In this document: one piece after another, positions 32,501-38,990 of the stretch
How the letters are laid out: every line of letters begins with the position of its first letter
Numbering within the stretch: position 1 is the stretch's first letter
NCBI GenBank assembly: GCA_045599385.1
Contig: JAZRVW010000003.1
Coordinates: forward strand, 1-39,976
Direction: 5' to 3'
DNA length: 39,976 nucleotides
Source of the DNA: F23-B02 sp045599385
GTDB taxonomy: Bacteria > Bacillota > Clostridia > Oscillospirales > Oscillospiraceae
Translations under genes and position numbers: made by a program
Notes under the pieces: model-generated
What the model was told of the DNA's origin: nothing
What the model saw: the letters and a program-made list of their open reading frames with translations, nothing else
Database searches by the model: none

Positions 32501-32897
32501 TTATGCAAGCGGTTTTAAGCTCGTCCACGGCGGAGAGAAGCACGGTCTGCATCTCTGCTCTTTTTCTCGCGGAGGAATACACACGGAGTCTTGAGTAAAG
32601 TCCCTCGGTGGCAAGCGCCATGCACAGAAGTCTGCCGCCCTTGTCCAGATATTTTGCCGCACCGCCGCCAAGCTCCGCATTGAGTCTGCGGGCAAGTCCC
32701 GTGAAGGACAGCACCTCGGCATACAGCGAAAGGCTGTCACCGCAGATTTCGCAGAGCTCACGCTCGGCCTCGTGGCTGTACTGCTCGGGAACAAGCAGAA
32801 TATACCCCGCCTCGCGCCGCTGAACCGCACAGTTTATTTCCTTCATAACGGCAGAGCTTTTGCCCGTGCCTGCTTTTCCCATGATAATTCGCAGCAT
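29562..32897 (-). CDS. addB: Helicase-nuclease AddAB, subunit AddB
   Basis: AddB (1111 aa) is the partner subunit that scans for the Chi-like site and cuts the 5' strand. It begins MLRIIMGKAGTGKSS, with Walker A at 7-15. The nuclease motif (VRVMDYKTGHKKF) lies near residue 910. The Fe-S staple cysteines are present: one in FANCRFAYFMQYG, and three in ACTQCDYFAAC near the C-terminus. The middle is a degenerate helicase fold without an active motor, as in other AddB proteins. The ribosome site is weak (GGCGGTG). It is the first gene of addB-addA, behind the promoter at 32931-32959. Confidence 0.96.
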   Translation of the reverse strand: MLRIIMGKAGTGKSSAVMKEINCAVQRREAGYILLVPEQYSHEAERELCEICGDSLSLYAEVLSFTGLARRLNAELGGGAAKYLDKGGRLLCMALATEGLYSRLRVYSSARKRAEMQTVLLSAVDELKTACISTEQLAEAASKCEGALSEKLSDLALVQEAYDAVVANGHADPADRLSVLAEQIEHSSFCEKNHVYIDGFTDFTAQEKCVIEALLLKGAEVTLCIGCDGLESGNEIFELGRITVRSLLGFCHENKIKYELQTMDGTAGKNEALRVYADNMFSYSAAKAECEEGVVGIHAAGSAAEECEFAAARCIELVRDTGCRWRDIAIAVRGFEDYRLMLESVFEHYGVPLYTARKSDLLSKPLPALISGAYEIIGGGWEIADVLSYLRTGLAGLEEDECDELENYILMWQLRGSAWKQEGDWRLHPEGYGGEYSDETNQQLRRINRLRRIAAAPLLRFEERSKAAETAREQAEALAELLEELKLSEKLEKRSEELNENGFSARAQEYAQLWDITVSALEQSAAILGDAESDTDSFGRLFTTMLSRYDVGTIPVSLDRVTAGDFDRMRRRRIKHLIVLGASDERIPAPEAEGGIFSNDERKRLLELDIDLGGAGDSDMWREFSVIYNCLTLPSESLHFSYPAFSSSGDAVRPAFVVSMAKNLFDLETEAVIAGKLRINAPSPALELAANALRGGGELEASAAEYFAQEKPERMDALMKASEMSRGSLSKDSVKALYGEKLRLSASRIDKFANCRFAYFMQYGLKAKKREPAGFAPPEMGTFMHYILEHVAGDVMSLGGFRKISDEKLRELTDKYIADYVHERLNDFKEKSPRFEYLFRRLTKDARAVVSDMANELRVSDFEPLSFELDFGNSDIIPPYNLGEGEENLILTGIADRVDGWVHEGKLYVRVMDYKTGHKKFSLPDVWCGMGLQMLLYLFSLGENGHLLYGKEIVPAGVMYIPARDVMLSETSDLSDEEIADKRAKAVKRSGLLLDNYDVLKAMEASEAPKFIPVTFKEGVPSGKSLASAERFGLLAGHINKTLRDMAKELHQGSIAADPFYRSQQENACTQCDYFAACHFVNGENGEHVRVAPKLDATKVWNILEGGEDNG

Positions 32898-32930
32898 AAT
32901 CGCACCGCCTTGATTTTATCTTAATTTAAT

Positions 32931-32959
32931 ATTGTATCAAATGTGAGTTTTATTGGCAA
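32931..32959 (-). promoter_or_regulatory. Sigma-A promoter of addBA
   Basis: On the minus strand, TTGCCA (32954-32959), 17 bp, TACAAT (32931-32936), with TG at the extended -10 position. Confidence 0.7.
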
Positions 32960-33133
32960 GAGCGTACGCTTGTACGTTTTGCTCCATAGGTAATAATCAC
33001 CAAACAACACTTTGGTTCCCCCATTGGAAAACCGCATTTTTGTCTGTGTCGACAAAGTTCATTTTCCCCGTTTACAATTGACTAAGTGGTATGATATGTT
33101 GTATTTGTGAAAAGTTCGGATTTATCTTTTTCT

Positions 33134-33141
33134 GTTATAAT
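33134..33141 (+). promoter_or_regulatory. Extended -10 promoter element of the Na/Pi cotransporter gene
   Basis: GTTATAAT preceded by T gives TGTTATAAT. There is no good -35 at 16-17 bp. About 25 bp of leader remain before the ATG at 33168, which has AAGGAG 7 nt upstream. The identical TTCTGTTATAAT occurs before the CyuA-like gene. Confidence 0.5.
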
Positions 33142-33167
33142 ATCTTTAGAAATTAAGGAGTAAATGT

Positions 33168-34925
33168 ATGGGAGTTTCAAACGTTATTGCGCTGCTCGGC
33201 GGCGTTGCGCTGTTTCTCTTCGGCATGTCACTCATGGGCGACAGTCTGAAAAAAGTCGCCGGCAGTAAGCTTGAGCTTGTGCTTTTCCGCCTTTCAAGCA
33301 CTCCGCTTAAGGGCATTCTTCTCGGCACCGGCGTCACGGCCGTAATCCAGTCCTCCTCCGCCACCTCCGTCATGGTTGTCGGCTTCGTTAACTCCGGCAT
33401 GATGAAGGTAAGGCAGGCCATCGGAATCGTAATGGGCGCCATCATCGGCACCTCCGTCACGGGCTGGATCATCTGTCTTTCCGACATCGGCAGCGGTGCA
33501 GACGGTATTATTTCACTGTTTTCCACCGAAAGTCTTGCCTCCTTCGTTGCGATAATCGGCATTCTCTGCTACAGCTTTTCAAAGAAAAACTCCACAAAGC
33601 ACGTGGGCGGCATTCTTTTGGGCTTTGCCGTGCTCATGTTCGGCATGAAGGCAATGAGCGGCTCCGTTTCCGGACTTAAGGAAAACGAGACCTTCATCAA
33701 CCTGCTCACCGATTTTTCCAATCCCCTGCTGGGCATTCTCGTGGGCATACTGTTCACCAGCGTGCTTCAGAGTGCCTCTGCCGCCGTCGGTATTCTTCAG
33801 GCGCTTGCCGTCACTGGCGCAATCCGTTTTGACACGGCGCTCCCCATTATCATGGGCATCGCCATAGGTGCCGCAGTTCCCGTTCTGCTTTCCGCACTGG
33901 GTGCAAACGCCGCAGGTCGACGCACCGCCTGGTCATACCTTGTTGTTGACACTCTCGGCGTAATTCTCTTCAGTCTCATCTTCTACACCCTCAACTCAAT
34001 TATTGATTTCTCCTTTATGGGTTCCACCATGACAACGGTTTCCATCGCTGCACTCAACACAGTATTCCGTGTTGCGATTGTTGTTCTGCTCTTCCCCTTC
34101 ATTGCCCTGCTTGAAAAGCTTGTTTGCCGTCTGATTAAGGACGATGAGCTTGAAGAGGATCTTCACGACATGGACAGACTTGAGGAACGCTTTCTTATGC
34201 ACCCAGCCATTGCTGTTGAGCAGAGCCGTCTTACCGTAAATGCAATGGCAAATAAGGCGCAGGAGAATATTCTTAAGGCCATGGCGCTTCTCGAAAACTA
34301 CAGCGATGAGGGCTTTGCCGCCGTTGAGCACATGGAGGATATCGTTGACCGCTACGAAGACAAAATCGGCAGCTATCTTGTCAAGCTTACGGGCAAGGAG
34401 CTCAATCCCCAGCAGAACGAAGCCATCAGCAAATATCTTCACACCATCAACGACTTTGAGCGAATGAGCGACCACGCCCTCAACGTTGCCGAAAGCGCAA
34501 GAGAACGAAACGAAAAGGGCATTATCTTCTCTGACGATGGCTGGCATGAGCTGAACGTACTCACCGCCGCCGTTGCCGATGTGCTCTCCACATCAATCCG
34601 TGCCTTTACGGAAAGCGACCTTCAGCTTGCCTACCGCGTTGAGCCTCTTGAGGACCACATTGACAATCTCTGCGACGAGATGAAGCTTCACCACATCGAC
34701 CGTCTCGCAAAAGGCCGCTGCACCATTACCCACGGCTATGTTTTTAATGACCTGCTGACTGACCTTGAGCGTATATCCGACCACTGCTCCAACATTGCGG
34801 TTGCAATGATTGAGCTTGAGTCCGCAGTTTTTGACACTCACGAATACATCAACAGTCTCAATGCCATGCACACAAAGGCATACGACGAGTATTACTCGGA
34901 ATACAGCCAAAAGTACAAGCTTTAA
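33168..34925 (+). CDS. Na/Pi cotransporter family protein with PhoU-like domain
   Basis: This 585-residue protein has a membrane half of two inverted repeats, each with a QS-rich motif: QSSSATSVMVVGFVNSG (61-77) and LQSASAAVGILQALAVTG (near 200). It has the NptA/SLC34-like fold, and a soluble PhoU-like helical domain fills the last 230 residues (MDRLEERFL, HTINDFERMSDHALNVAESA, DLERISDHCSNIA). It is expected to import phosphate with sodium, with the PhoU domain sensing or gating. No pst or pho genes are nearby. It is monocistronic with a terminator. Confidence 0.92.
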   Translation: MGVSNVIALLGGVALFLFGMSLMGDSLKKVAGSKLELVLFRLSSTPLKGILLGTGVTAVIQSSSATSVMVVGFVNSGMMKVRQAIGIVMGAIIGTSVTGWIICLSDIGSGADGIISLFSTESLASFVAIIGILCYSFSKKNSTKHVGGILLGFAVLMFGMKAMSGSVSGLKENETFINLLTDFSNPLLGILVGILFTSVLQSASAAVGILQALAVTGAIRFDTALPIIMGIAIGAAVPVLLSALGANAAGRRTAWSYLVVDTLGVILFSLIFYTLNSIIDFSFMGSTMTTVSIAALNTVFRVAIVVLLFPFIALLEKLVCRLIKDDELEEDLHDMDRLEERFLMHPAIAVEQSRLTVNAMANKAQENILKAMALLENYSDEGFAAVEHMEDIVDRYEDKIGSYLVKLTGKELNPQQNEAISKYLHTINDFERMSDHALNVAESARERNEKGIIFSDDGWHELNVLTAAVADVLSTSIRAFTESDLQLAYRVEPLEDHIDNLCDEMKLHHIDRLAKGRCTITHGYVFNDLLTDLERISDHCSNIAVAMIELESAVFDTHEYINSLNAMHTKAYDEYYSEYSQKYKL

Positions 34926-34933
34926 GCAGCTTC

Positions 34934-34972
34934 AGCGCGCTTCCCCTGCCATTCAGGCGGAGGCGCGCTTTT
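34934..34972 (+). terminator. Terminator after the Na/Pi cotransporter gene
   Basis: AGCGCGC (34934-34940) pairs with GCGCGCT (34963-34969), with inner CC and GCC pairings, followed by TTTTGCTTT. It starts 9 bp beyond the stop. Confidence 0.75.
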
Positions 34973-35012
34973 GCTTTGCGCAAAAATTGTCAATCTTTTC
35001 ATTCTCAAAAGG

Positions 35013-35041
35013 TTGAAGATATATATACACGGTGTTAAAAT
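35013..35041 (+). promoter_or_regulatory. Sigma-A promoter of the AspC-like aminotransferase gene
   Basis: TTGAAG (35013-35018), 17 bp, TAAAAT (35036-35041). The ATG follows at 35108 with AAGAAAGGAA as ribosome site. Confidence 0.65.
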
Positions 35042-35107
35042 AGTAATGTTCGAAATAACCGGAATTTACACGCTTTACAAAATATTATCAAGAAAGGAAT
35101 TACACGC

Positions 35108-36304
35108 ATGAAATTCTCCAGCAAGATTGAAAAGTGCGGCCTTTCCCCCATGAGAAAGTTCGCCCCCTACGCAAACGAAGCAAAGAAGGCAGGCAAGAAG
35201 GTTTATCACCTGAACATCGGTCAGCCCGATATTGAAACCCCCAAGGCATACTTCGAGGCAGTCAAGAATTTCTCCCAGCCCGTTCTTGAATACGCTCCCT
35301 CCGACGGCGTTCCCGTAATGATCGACGCAATTGTTGATTACTACAATAAGATCGGCGCACCCATCAACAACAAGCAGGTTCTCATTTCTACCGGCGGCAG
35401 CGAAGCTCTGCAGATTGCTCTTTCCTGCATTCTCGAGGACGGCGACGAAATTATCGTTCCCGAACCCTTCTACCCCAACTACACCACCTTCATCACCATG
35501 ACCGGTGCAACCGTACGTCCCATCACCACCAAGCCCGAGGAAGGCTACAAGTTCGCAATCCGCGAGCGCGTCGAGGCCTGCATCAATGAGCACACCCGCG
35601 CAATCATGTTCACCAACCCCGGCAACCCCACCGGCACCGTTCTCACCCCCGAAGAGCTGAAGCTCATGGCTGACATTGCCAAGGAGCACAACCTCTTCAT
35701 CATCGGCGACGAGGTTTACCGTGAATTTGTTTACGGCGGTGAGCCCCTCATGAGCCTTCTCCAGCTTGAAGGCTATGACGAAAACGTCATCGTTATCGAC
35801 TCCATGTCCAAGCGTTTCTCCGCCTGCGGCGCACGTATCGGCTGCATGATTACACGCAACAAGGAGCTTTACAACCACGCAATGAAGTGGTGCCAGGGCC
35901 GTCTGTGTGCTTCCACTCTCGACCAGGTTGCTTCCGCAGCTCTCTACACCGTAGGACCCGACTACTTCGACGCAGTACGCACCGAGTACAAGGCACGCCG
36001 CGACTGCCTCGTTGAAGGTCTCAAGAAGATTCCCGGCGTTGTTTACTCCGACCCCAAGGGTGCCTTCTACGTAATGGCGGCTCTCCCCGTTGACGATGCT
36101 GAAAAGCTCCAGATGTTCATGCTTCAGGAGTGGGACGACAACGGCGACACCCTCATGTTCACCCCCGCTGAGAGCTTCTACAAGACTCCCAACACCGGCA
36201 AGAACGAAATCCGCATGGCTTACGTCATCAACAAGGACGACATCACTCGCTCCATGGAGCTTCTTGCAAAGGGCATCGAAGCCTACAACGCACAGAACAA
36301 GTAA
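35108..36304 (+). CDS. PLP-dependent class I aminotransferase (aspartate aminotransferase-like)
   Basis: This 398-residue cytoplasmic enzyme starts MKFSSKIEKCGLSPMRKF and shows fold type I landmarks: HLNIGQPDIETP, the PLP phosphate loop STGGSEALQ, NPGNPTG, DEVYREFVYGG, and the Schiff-base lysine in DSMSKRFSACGARIG. The GARIG arginine follows the lysine as in the AspC-like Iγ group. It probably exchanges amino groups between aspartate or a related amino acid and 2-oxoglutarate; alanine or aromatic specificity cannot be excluded. Codons are strongly C-ending, like the gene at 7757, suggesting very high expression. The gene is monocistronic. Confidence 0.92.
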   Translation: MKFSSKIEKCGLSPMRKFAPYANEAKKAGKKVYHLNIGQPDIETPKAYFEAVKNFSQPVLEYAPSDGVPVMIDAIVDYYNKIGAPINNKQVLISTGGSEALQIALSCILEDGDEIIVPEPFYPNYTTFITMTGATVRPITTKPEEGYKFAIRERVEACINEHTRAIMFTNPGNPTGTVLTPEELKLMADIAKEHNLFIIGDEVYREFVYGGEPLMSLLQLEGYDENVIVIDSMSKRFSACGARIGCMITRNKELYNHAMKWCQGRLCASTLDQVASAALYTVGPDYFDAVRTEYKARRDCLVEGLKKIPGVVYSDPKGAFYVMAALPVDDAEKLQMFMLQEWDDNGDTLMFTPAESFYKTPNTGKNEIRMAYVINKDDITRSMELLAKGIEAYNAQNK

Positions 36305-36319
36305 TTCTATATGCAATAT

Positions 36320-36359
36320 AACAAAACAGCAGTCCGAAAAAACGGACTGCTGTTTTGTT
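36320..36359 (+). terminator. Terminator after the AspC-like aminotransferase gene
   Basis: AACAAAACAGCAGTCCG, loop of six A's, CGGACTGCTGTTTTGTT: a perfect 17-bp stem. Confidence 0.92.
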
Positions 36360-36383
36360 ATTCGGCGGAACACCAAAGCGTAC

Positions 36384-36456
36384 TGTCATTCTGAACGAAG
36401 CGAAGAATCCCATATTTCCAAGGAGATTCTTCGTCACTGCGTTCCTCAGAATGACA
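36384..36456. repeat. 73-bp palindromic dispersed repeat, copy 2
   Basis: Same length and ends as 17963-18035 (TGTCATTCTGA and TCAGAATGACA). The arms are nearly identical; the loop differs at about six of nine bases. A further dispersed fragment (TGGGAGCAAGCCCCTACCC) lies at 36486-36504. Confidence 0.85.
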
Positions 36457-36565
36457 GATTGATTTTAAGGCATCGGTATTATCAGTGGGAGCAAGCCCCT
36501 ACCCTACGGTGCTATCCGCACATCTTACTTGTTCACTCTTCACTGCGGGCGGTTTTACGCAGTAT

Positions 36566-37819
36566 TTACCTCGCGAAGCGGTTTATATACTCCGCACGGG
36601 TTTTGGAGTATATGATTTTCTGACTGCTGTAAAGGCTGAAGTAGCCCGAAAGCATATAGGAAATGGCGCAGGCAAGGGCAAAGTAAATGAGCTCGCCGGA
36701 GCCGAAAAGCTCAACGCTCAGAATTATGGACGCCACGGGGCAGTTTACGTTGCCGCAGAACACCGCCGCAAGTCCTATTGCCGCCGCGAAGCCTGCAGGC
36801 AAACCGAGAACGGGACCGAGAACGCAGCCGAGAGTTGCGCCGATGAAGAAGGTTGGCACAATTTCGCCGCCCTTAAAGCCGCAGGCAATTGTAATTACGG
36901 TGAAAACAATCTTCCAGAAGAATGCCCAGTCAGGCGCAACACCCTCATTAATTGCGCTTGCGATTACTGCTTCACCCGTTCCGTTATAGTCATTTGAGCC
37001 CACAAGGAGCGTAAGTCCGATGAGAATTATGCCGCCGATTACCGCGCGTGTGCAGCCGTGTTTGATTTTGCCTGTCGCAAGCTCCTCGGTTTTGTGCAGA
37101 GCCACGCAGAAAACAATGCTGACCAGTGCGCAGGCAATTGCAAGCACCACGACCTTGAGAAGAGTCAGCGCCGCAAGAGGCTCTACGGTTACAACAAATC
37201 TTGTGGGTGTAAGCTTGAACCACAGTGAAATTGCGTAGGCAACAATAGACGACACAAGGCACGGTATGAGTGCCACATAGTACAGCACGCCGACGGAGAT
37301 TACCTCAAGGGCAAAAACCGTTGCCGTAAGCGGTGTTCCGAAGAGTGCCGCAAACACGGCGCTCATGCCGCAGAGGGTTACAACACGCATATCCTTGTCG
37401 TCAAGGCGCATAGCCCTGCCGATTTTGTTTCCGAGACCGCCGCCTATCTGAAGCGCCGCGCCCTCACGTCCTGCGGAGCCGCCAACGAGGTGGGTGGCAA
37501 CCGTTGCGACGAATACGACGGGAACCAGCCACACGCTGATTCCGTCGCCGTCATGAATTGAATCTATGATGCGGTTTGTGCCGACGCCCTTCATTCCGGT
37601 TATGCGGTACATTCCCGCGATGAGAAAGCCTGCCACGGGCAGAAGGTATATAAGCCATTTATGGCCGCCGCGGAAGGAGGTCGCCCAGTCAACTGCAATA
37701 TGAAACAGCGAGCCCACAAGTCCGCAGACAAGGCCGATGAAGCCCGCAACAAACAGCCAGCGGTAAAAAGTGCGGAAATATTTTCCCGCGTATACGGCAG
37801 CATTCCTGAAGCTTTTCAC
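36566..37819 (-). CDS. CLC-family anion channel/transporter, possibly of the fluoride-exporting clade
   Basis: This 417-residue membrane protein has about ten hydrophobic segments. GREGAALQIGG (117-127) holds the gating glutamate of CLC proteins at E119. The first anion-site motif, GSGIP in chloride transporters, reads GVGTN here, without the serine. The late region reads NVNCPVASIILSVELFG, then SGYFSLYSSQ. Those features, as I recall, are more like the CLC-F fluoride/proton antiporters than the chloride transporters; this is inference, and no fluoride riboswitch is visible upstream. Translation begins at GTG (37819), 8 nt after AGGAG. The promoter is at 37854-37882. Confidence 0.85.
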   Translation of the reverse strand: MKSFRNAAVYAGKYFRTFYRWLFVAGFIGLVCGLVGSLFHIAVDWATSFRGGHKWLIYLLPVAGFLIAGMYRITGMKGVGTNRIIDSIHDGDGISVWLVPVVFVATVATHLVGGSAGREGAALQIGGGLGNKIGRAMRLDDKDMRVVTLCGMSAVFAALFGTPLTATVFALEVISVGVLYYVALIPCLVSSIVAYAISLWFKLTPTRFVVTVEPLAALTLLKVVVLAIACALVSIVFCVALHKTEELATGKIKHGCTRAVIGGIILIGLTLLVGSNDYNGTGEAVIASAINEGVAPDWAFFWKIVFTVITIACGFKGGEIVPTFFIGATLGCVLGPVLGLPAGFAAAIGLAAVFCGNVNCPVASIILSVELFGSGELIYFALACAISYMLSGYFSLYSSQKIIYSKTRAEYINRFAR

Positions 37820-37853
37820 TGTTTCATCTCCTTTTCATTGATTTCGCCTAATT

Positions 37854-37882
37854 AATATATATCCCAACAGCAGAAATGTCCA
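37854..37882 (-). promoter_or_regulatory. Sigma-A promoter of the CLC gene
   Basis: On the minus strand, TGGACA (37877-37882), 17 bp, TATATT (37854-37859). It is divergent from the promoter at 37912-37940. Confidence 0.65.
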
Positions 37883-37911
37883 GCGATAAAAGCGGAAAAC
37901 TCCATAAGCAC

Positions 37912-37940
37912 TTGATTTTTGCTCTGTAATTGGTTACAAT
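37912..37940 (+). promoter_or_regulatory. Sigma-A promoter of the PH-domain protein gene
   Basis: TTGATT (37912-37917), 17 bp, TACAAT (37935-37940). The ATG at 37972 has AAGGAG 8 nt upstream. Confidence 0.7.
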
Positions 37941-37971
37941 TAAAAGCACATTACATTAAGGAGCGACTGCT

Positions 37972-38373
37972 ATGGCAAAGGTATTGGAAGGCATAAAAGA
38001 ATTATGGCATGACAGAAAAAGATATTTCGGACTTCCCTGGTCCTTCACCAGATATGCTTTGAGCGAAGACCGTCTGTTCCTGCGCCGCGGTTTTCTGAAC
38101 GTCAAACAGGACGAAGTCATTCTTTACCGTGTCCGTGACCTCCGCGTTACCCAGAATCTGTGGCAGCGCATTTTCGGTGTCGGAACTATTACCGTAGTGT
38201 CCACCGACAAGAGCATTCCCCAGCTGGTTATCAAAAATGTAAAGCAGCCCTGGGAGGTCAAGGAGCTTATCCACAAATACGTCGAAAAGATGAAGATTGA
38301 GCGCCGTATGCGTGTCGGTGAAATGAGCATGGACGTTGACGACGACGCATTCGATTTTGAGGATATTAACTGA
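37972..38373 (+). CDS. Bacterial PH-domain protein (DUF304-like)
   Basis: This 133-residue protein matches the bPH_2 type: YALSEDRLFLRRGFLNVKQDEVILYRVRDLRVTQ is the conserved strand pattern (about 28-62; its central part is FLNVKQDEV), and WQRIFGVGTITVVSTD follows. A charged helix and acidic tail (MDVDDDAFDFEDIN) end it. No clear membrane segment is present, unlike the two-helix YdbS/YdbT forms, so it may be cytoplasmic or peripheral. Function unknown; relatives bind membranes or partner proteins. It lies just upstream of tRNA-Ser. Confidence 0.82.
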   Translation: MAKVLEGIKELWHDRKRYFGLPWSFTRYALSEDRLFLRRGFLNVKQDEVILYRVRDLRVTQNLWQRIFGVGTITVVSTDKSIPQLVIKNVKQPWEVKELIHKYVEKMKIERRMRVGEMSMDVDDDAFDFEDIN

Positions 38374-38407
38374 CAAAATAACCGTTGCTGTGCGGCGGTT
38401 AATATAT

Positions 38408-38498
38408 GGAGGGTTATCGAAGTGGTCATAACGGGGCTGACTCGAAATCAGTTAGCGTGTAACAGCGCTCAAGGGTTCGAATCCCTTACCCTCCGCCA
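38408..38498 (+). tRNA. tRNA-Ser (anticodon CGA), CCA encoded
   Basis: The acceptor arm is GGAGGGT (38408-38414) paired with ACCCTCC (38488-38494), with discriminator G and an encoded CCA. The anticodon stem CTGA/TCAG encloses CTCGAAA, giving anticodon CGA (reads UCG). A long variable arm (TAGCGTGTAACAGCGCT) marks it as a class II tRNA, as expected for serine. The T arm is AGGGTTCGAATCCCT. A terminator follows directly. Confidence 0.97.
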
Positions 38499-38534
38499 AA
38501 AAAGCAACACACCTTCGGGTGTGTTGCTTTTTTT
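38499..38534 (+). terminator. Terminator after tRNA-Ser
   Basis: A-run with GCAACACACC, TTCG loop, GGTGTGTTGC and seven T's, directly after the CCA end. Confidence 0.93.
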
Positions 38535-38535
38535 G

Positions 38536-38800
38536 GCGGCGCCTATGGCGCCCCTATGCTTAGCCGTTGGGGATTCGAACCTGAAAGGTACGGCAGCAAT
38601 GATACAAATTGCTGCCGTACCTTTTTCCCTGTCAAAAATCCATCGAAAAACTTGATTCACCGCTTCCCTGAGCGGAGCTTTTGCGAATTCATGACTGACG
38701 GCATCAACCGTCCGGTCTTTGACTAATGAGGAAGAAGCTGATTCTGAGGTGTGCATACAGTAATCACAGAAAAAGCAAAATATAAATGTCATTTTTTAAG
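38536..38800. other. Gene-free stretch after tRNA-Ser with palindromes and a tRNA-like fragment
   Basis: No convincing gene is present. Visible features are a palindrome GGCGCCTATGGCGCC (38538-38552); a T-arm-like GGATTCGAACC in reverse sense near 38572; a perfect 17-bp hairpin with T-run (AAAGGTACGGCAGCAAT at 38584-38600 with its complement at 38608-38624); and a small CGCT/AGCG hairpin near 38663. A minus-strand open frame across it runs antisense into the tRNA and ends RVRDSNP, the typical false translation of a tRNA complement. It resembles a decayed mobile or tRNA-derived repeat. Confidence 0.5.
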
Positions 38801-38815
38801 TTTCATGCGAACATA

Positions 38816-38968
38816 TTGACATATAGGTGATAAAGTGATTTAATAAGTAGAAATTAATAGCTTGTCTTTAAAACAATACAGAGAGATTGTTAAGGCTAAA
38901 ATGGTAATGGTACAATATTATTGTATTCTTTTTGCTTGTTTGCCCTGTCACTCTGTGACGGGGCTTTT
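38816..38968 (+). promoter_or_regulatory. PyrR-type attenuator leader of the pyr operon
   Basis: The promoter is TTGACA (38816-38821), 17 bp, TTTAAT (38839-38844). The leader carries a hairpin AACAAT/ATTGTT (38872-38877 and 38886-38891) with loop ACAGAGAG. The 14 bases 38875-38888 match the known PyrR-binding consensus ARUCCNGNGAGGYU at 12 positions; one of the two misses keeps pairing (U-A for U-G). A terminator GCCCTGTCAC, TCT, GTGACGGGGC, TTTT (38942-38968) precedes the gene. High UMP should promote termination through PyrR. Confidence 0.75.
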
Positions 38969-38990
38969 GTTATTTGGGAGGAATGTGATC

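Noticed and set aside
35075..36376. A 433-codon open frame opposite the AspC-like gene
   Set aside because: Antisense shadow crossing the promoter and the terminator of the real gene.
38469..38792. A 107-codon minus-strand open frame ending RVRDSNP
   Set aside because: It runs antisense into tRNA-Ser. That ending is the usual false translation of a tRNA complement, and there is no ribosome site.
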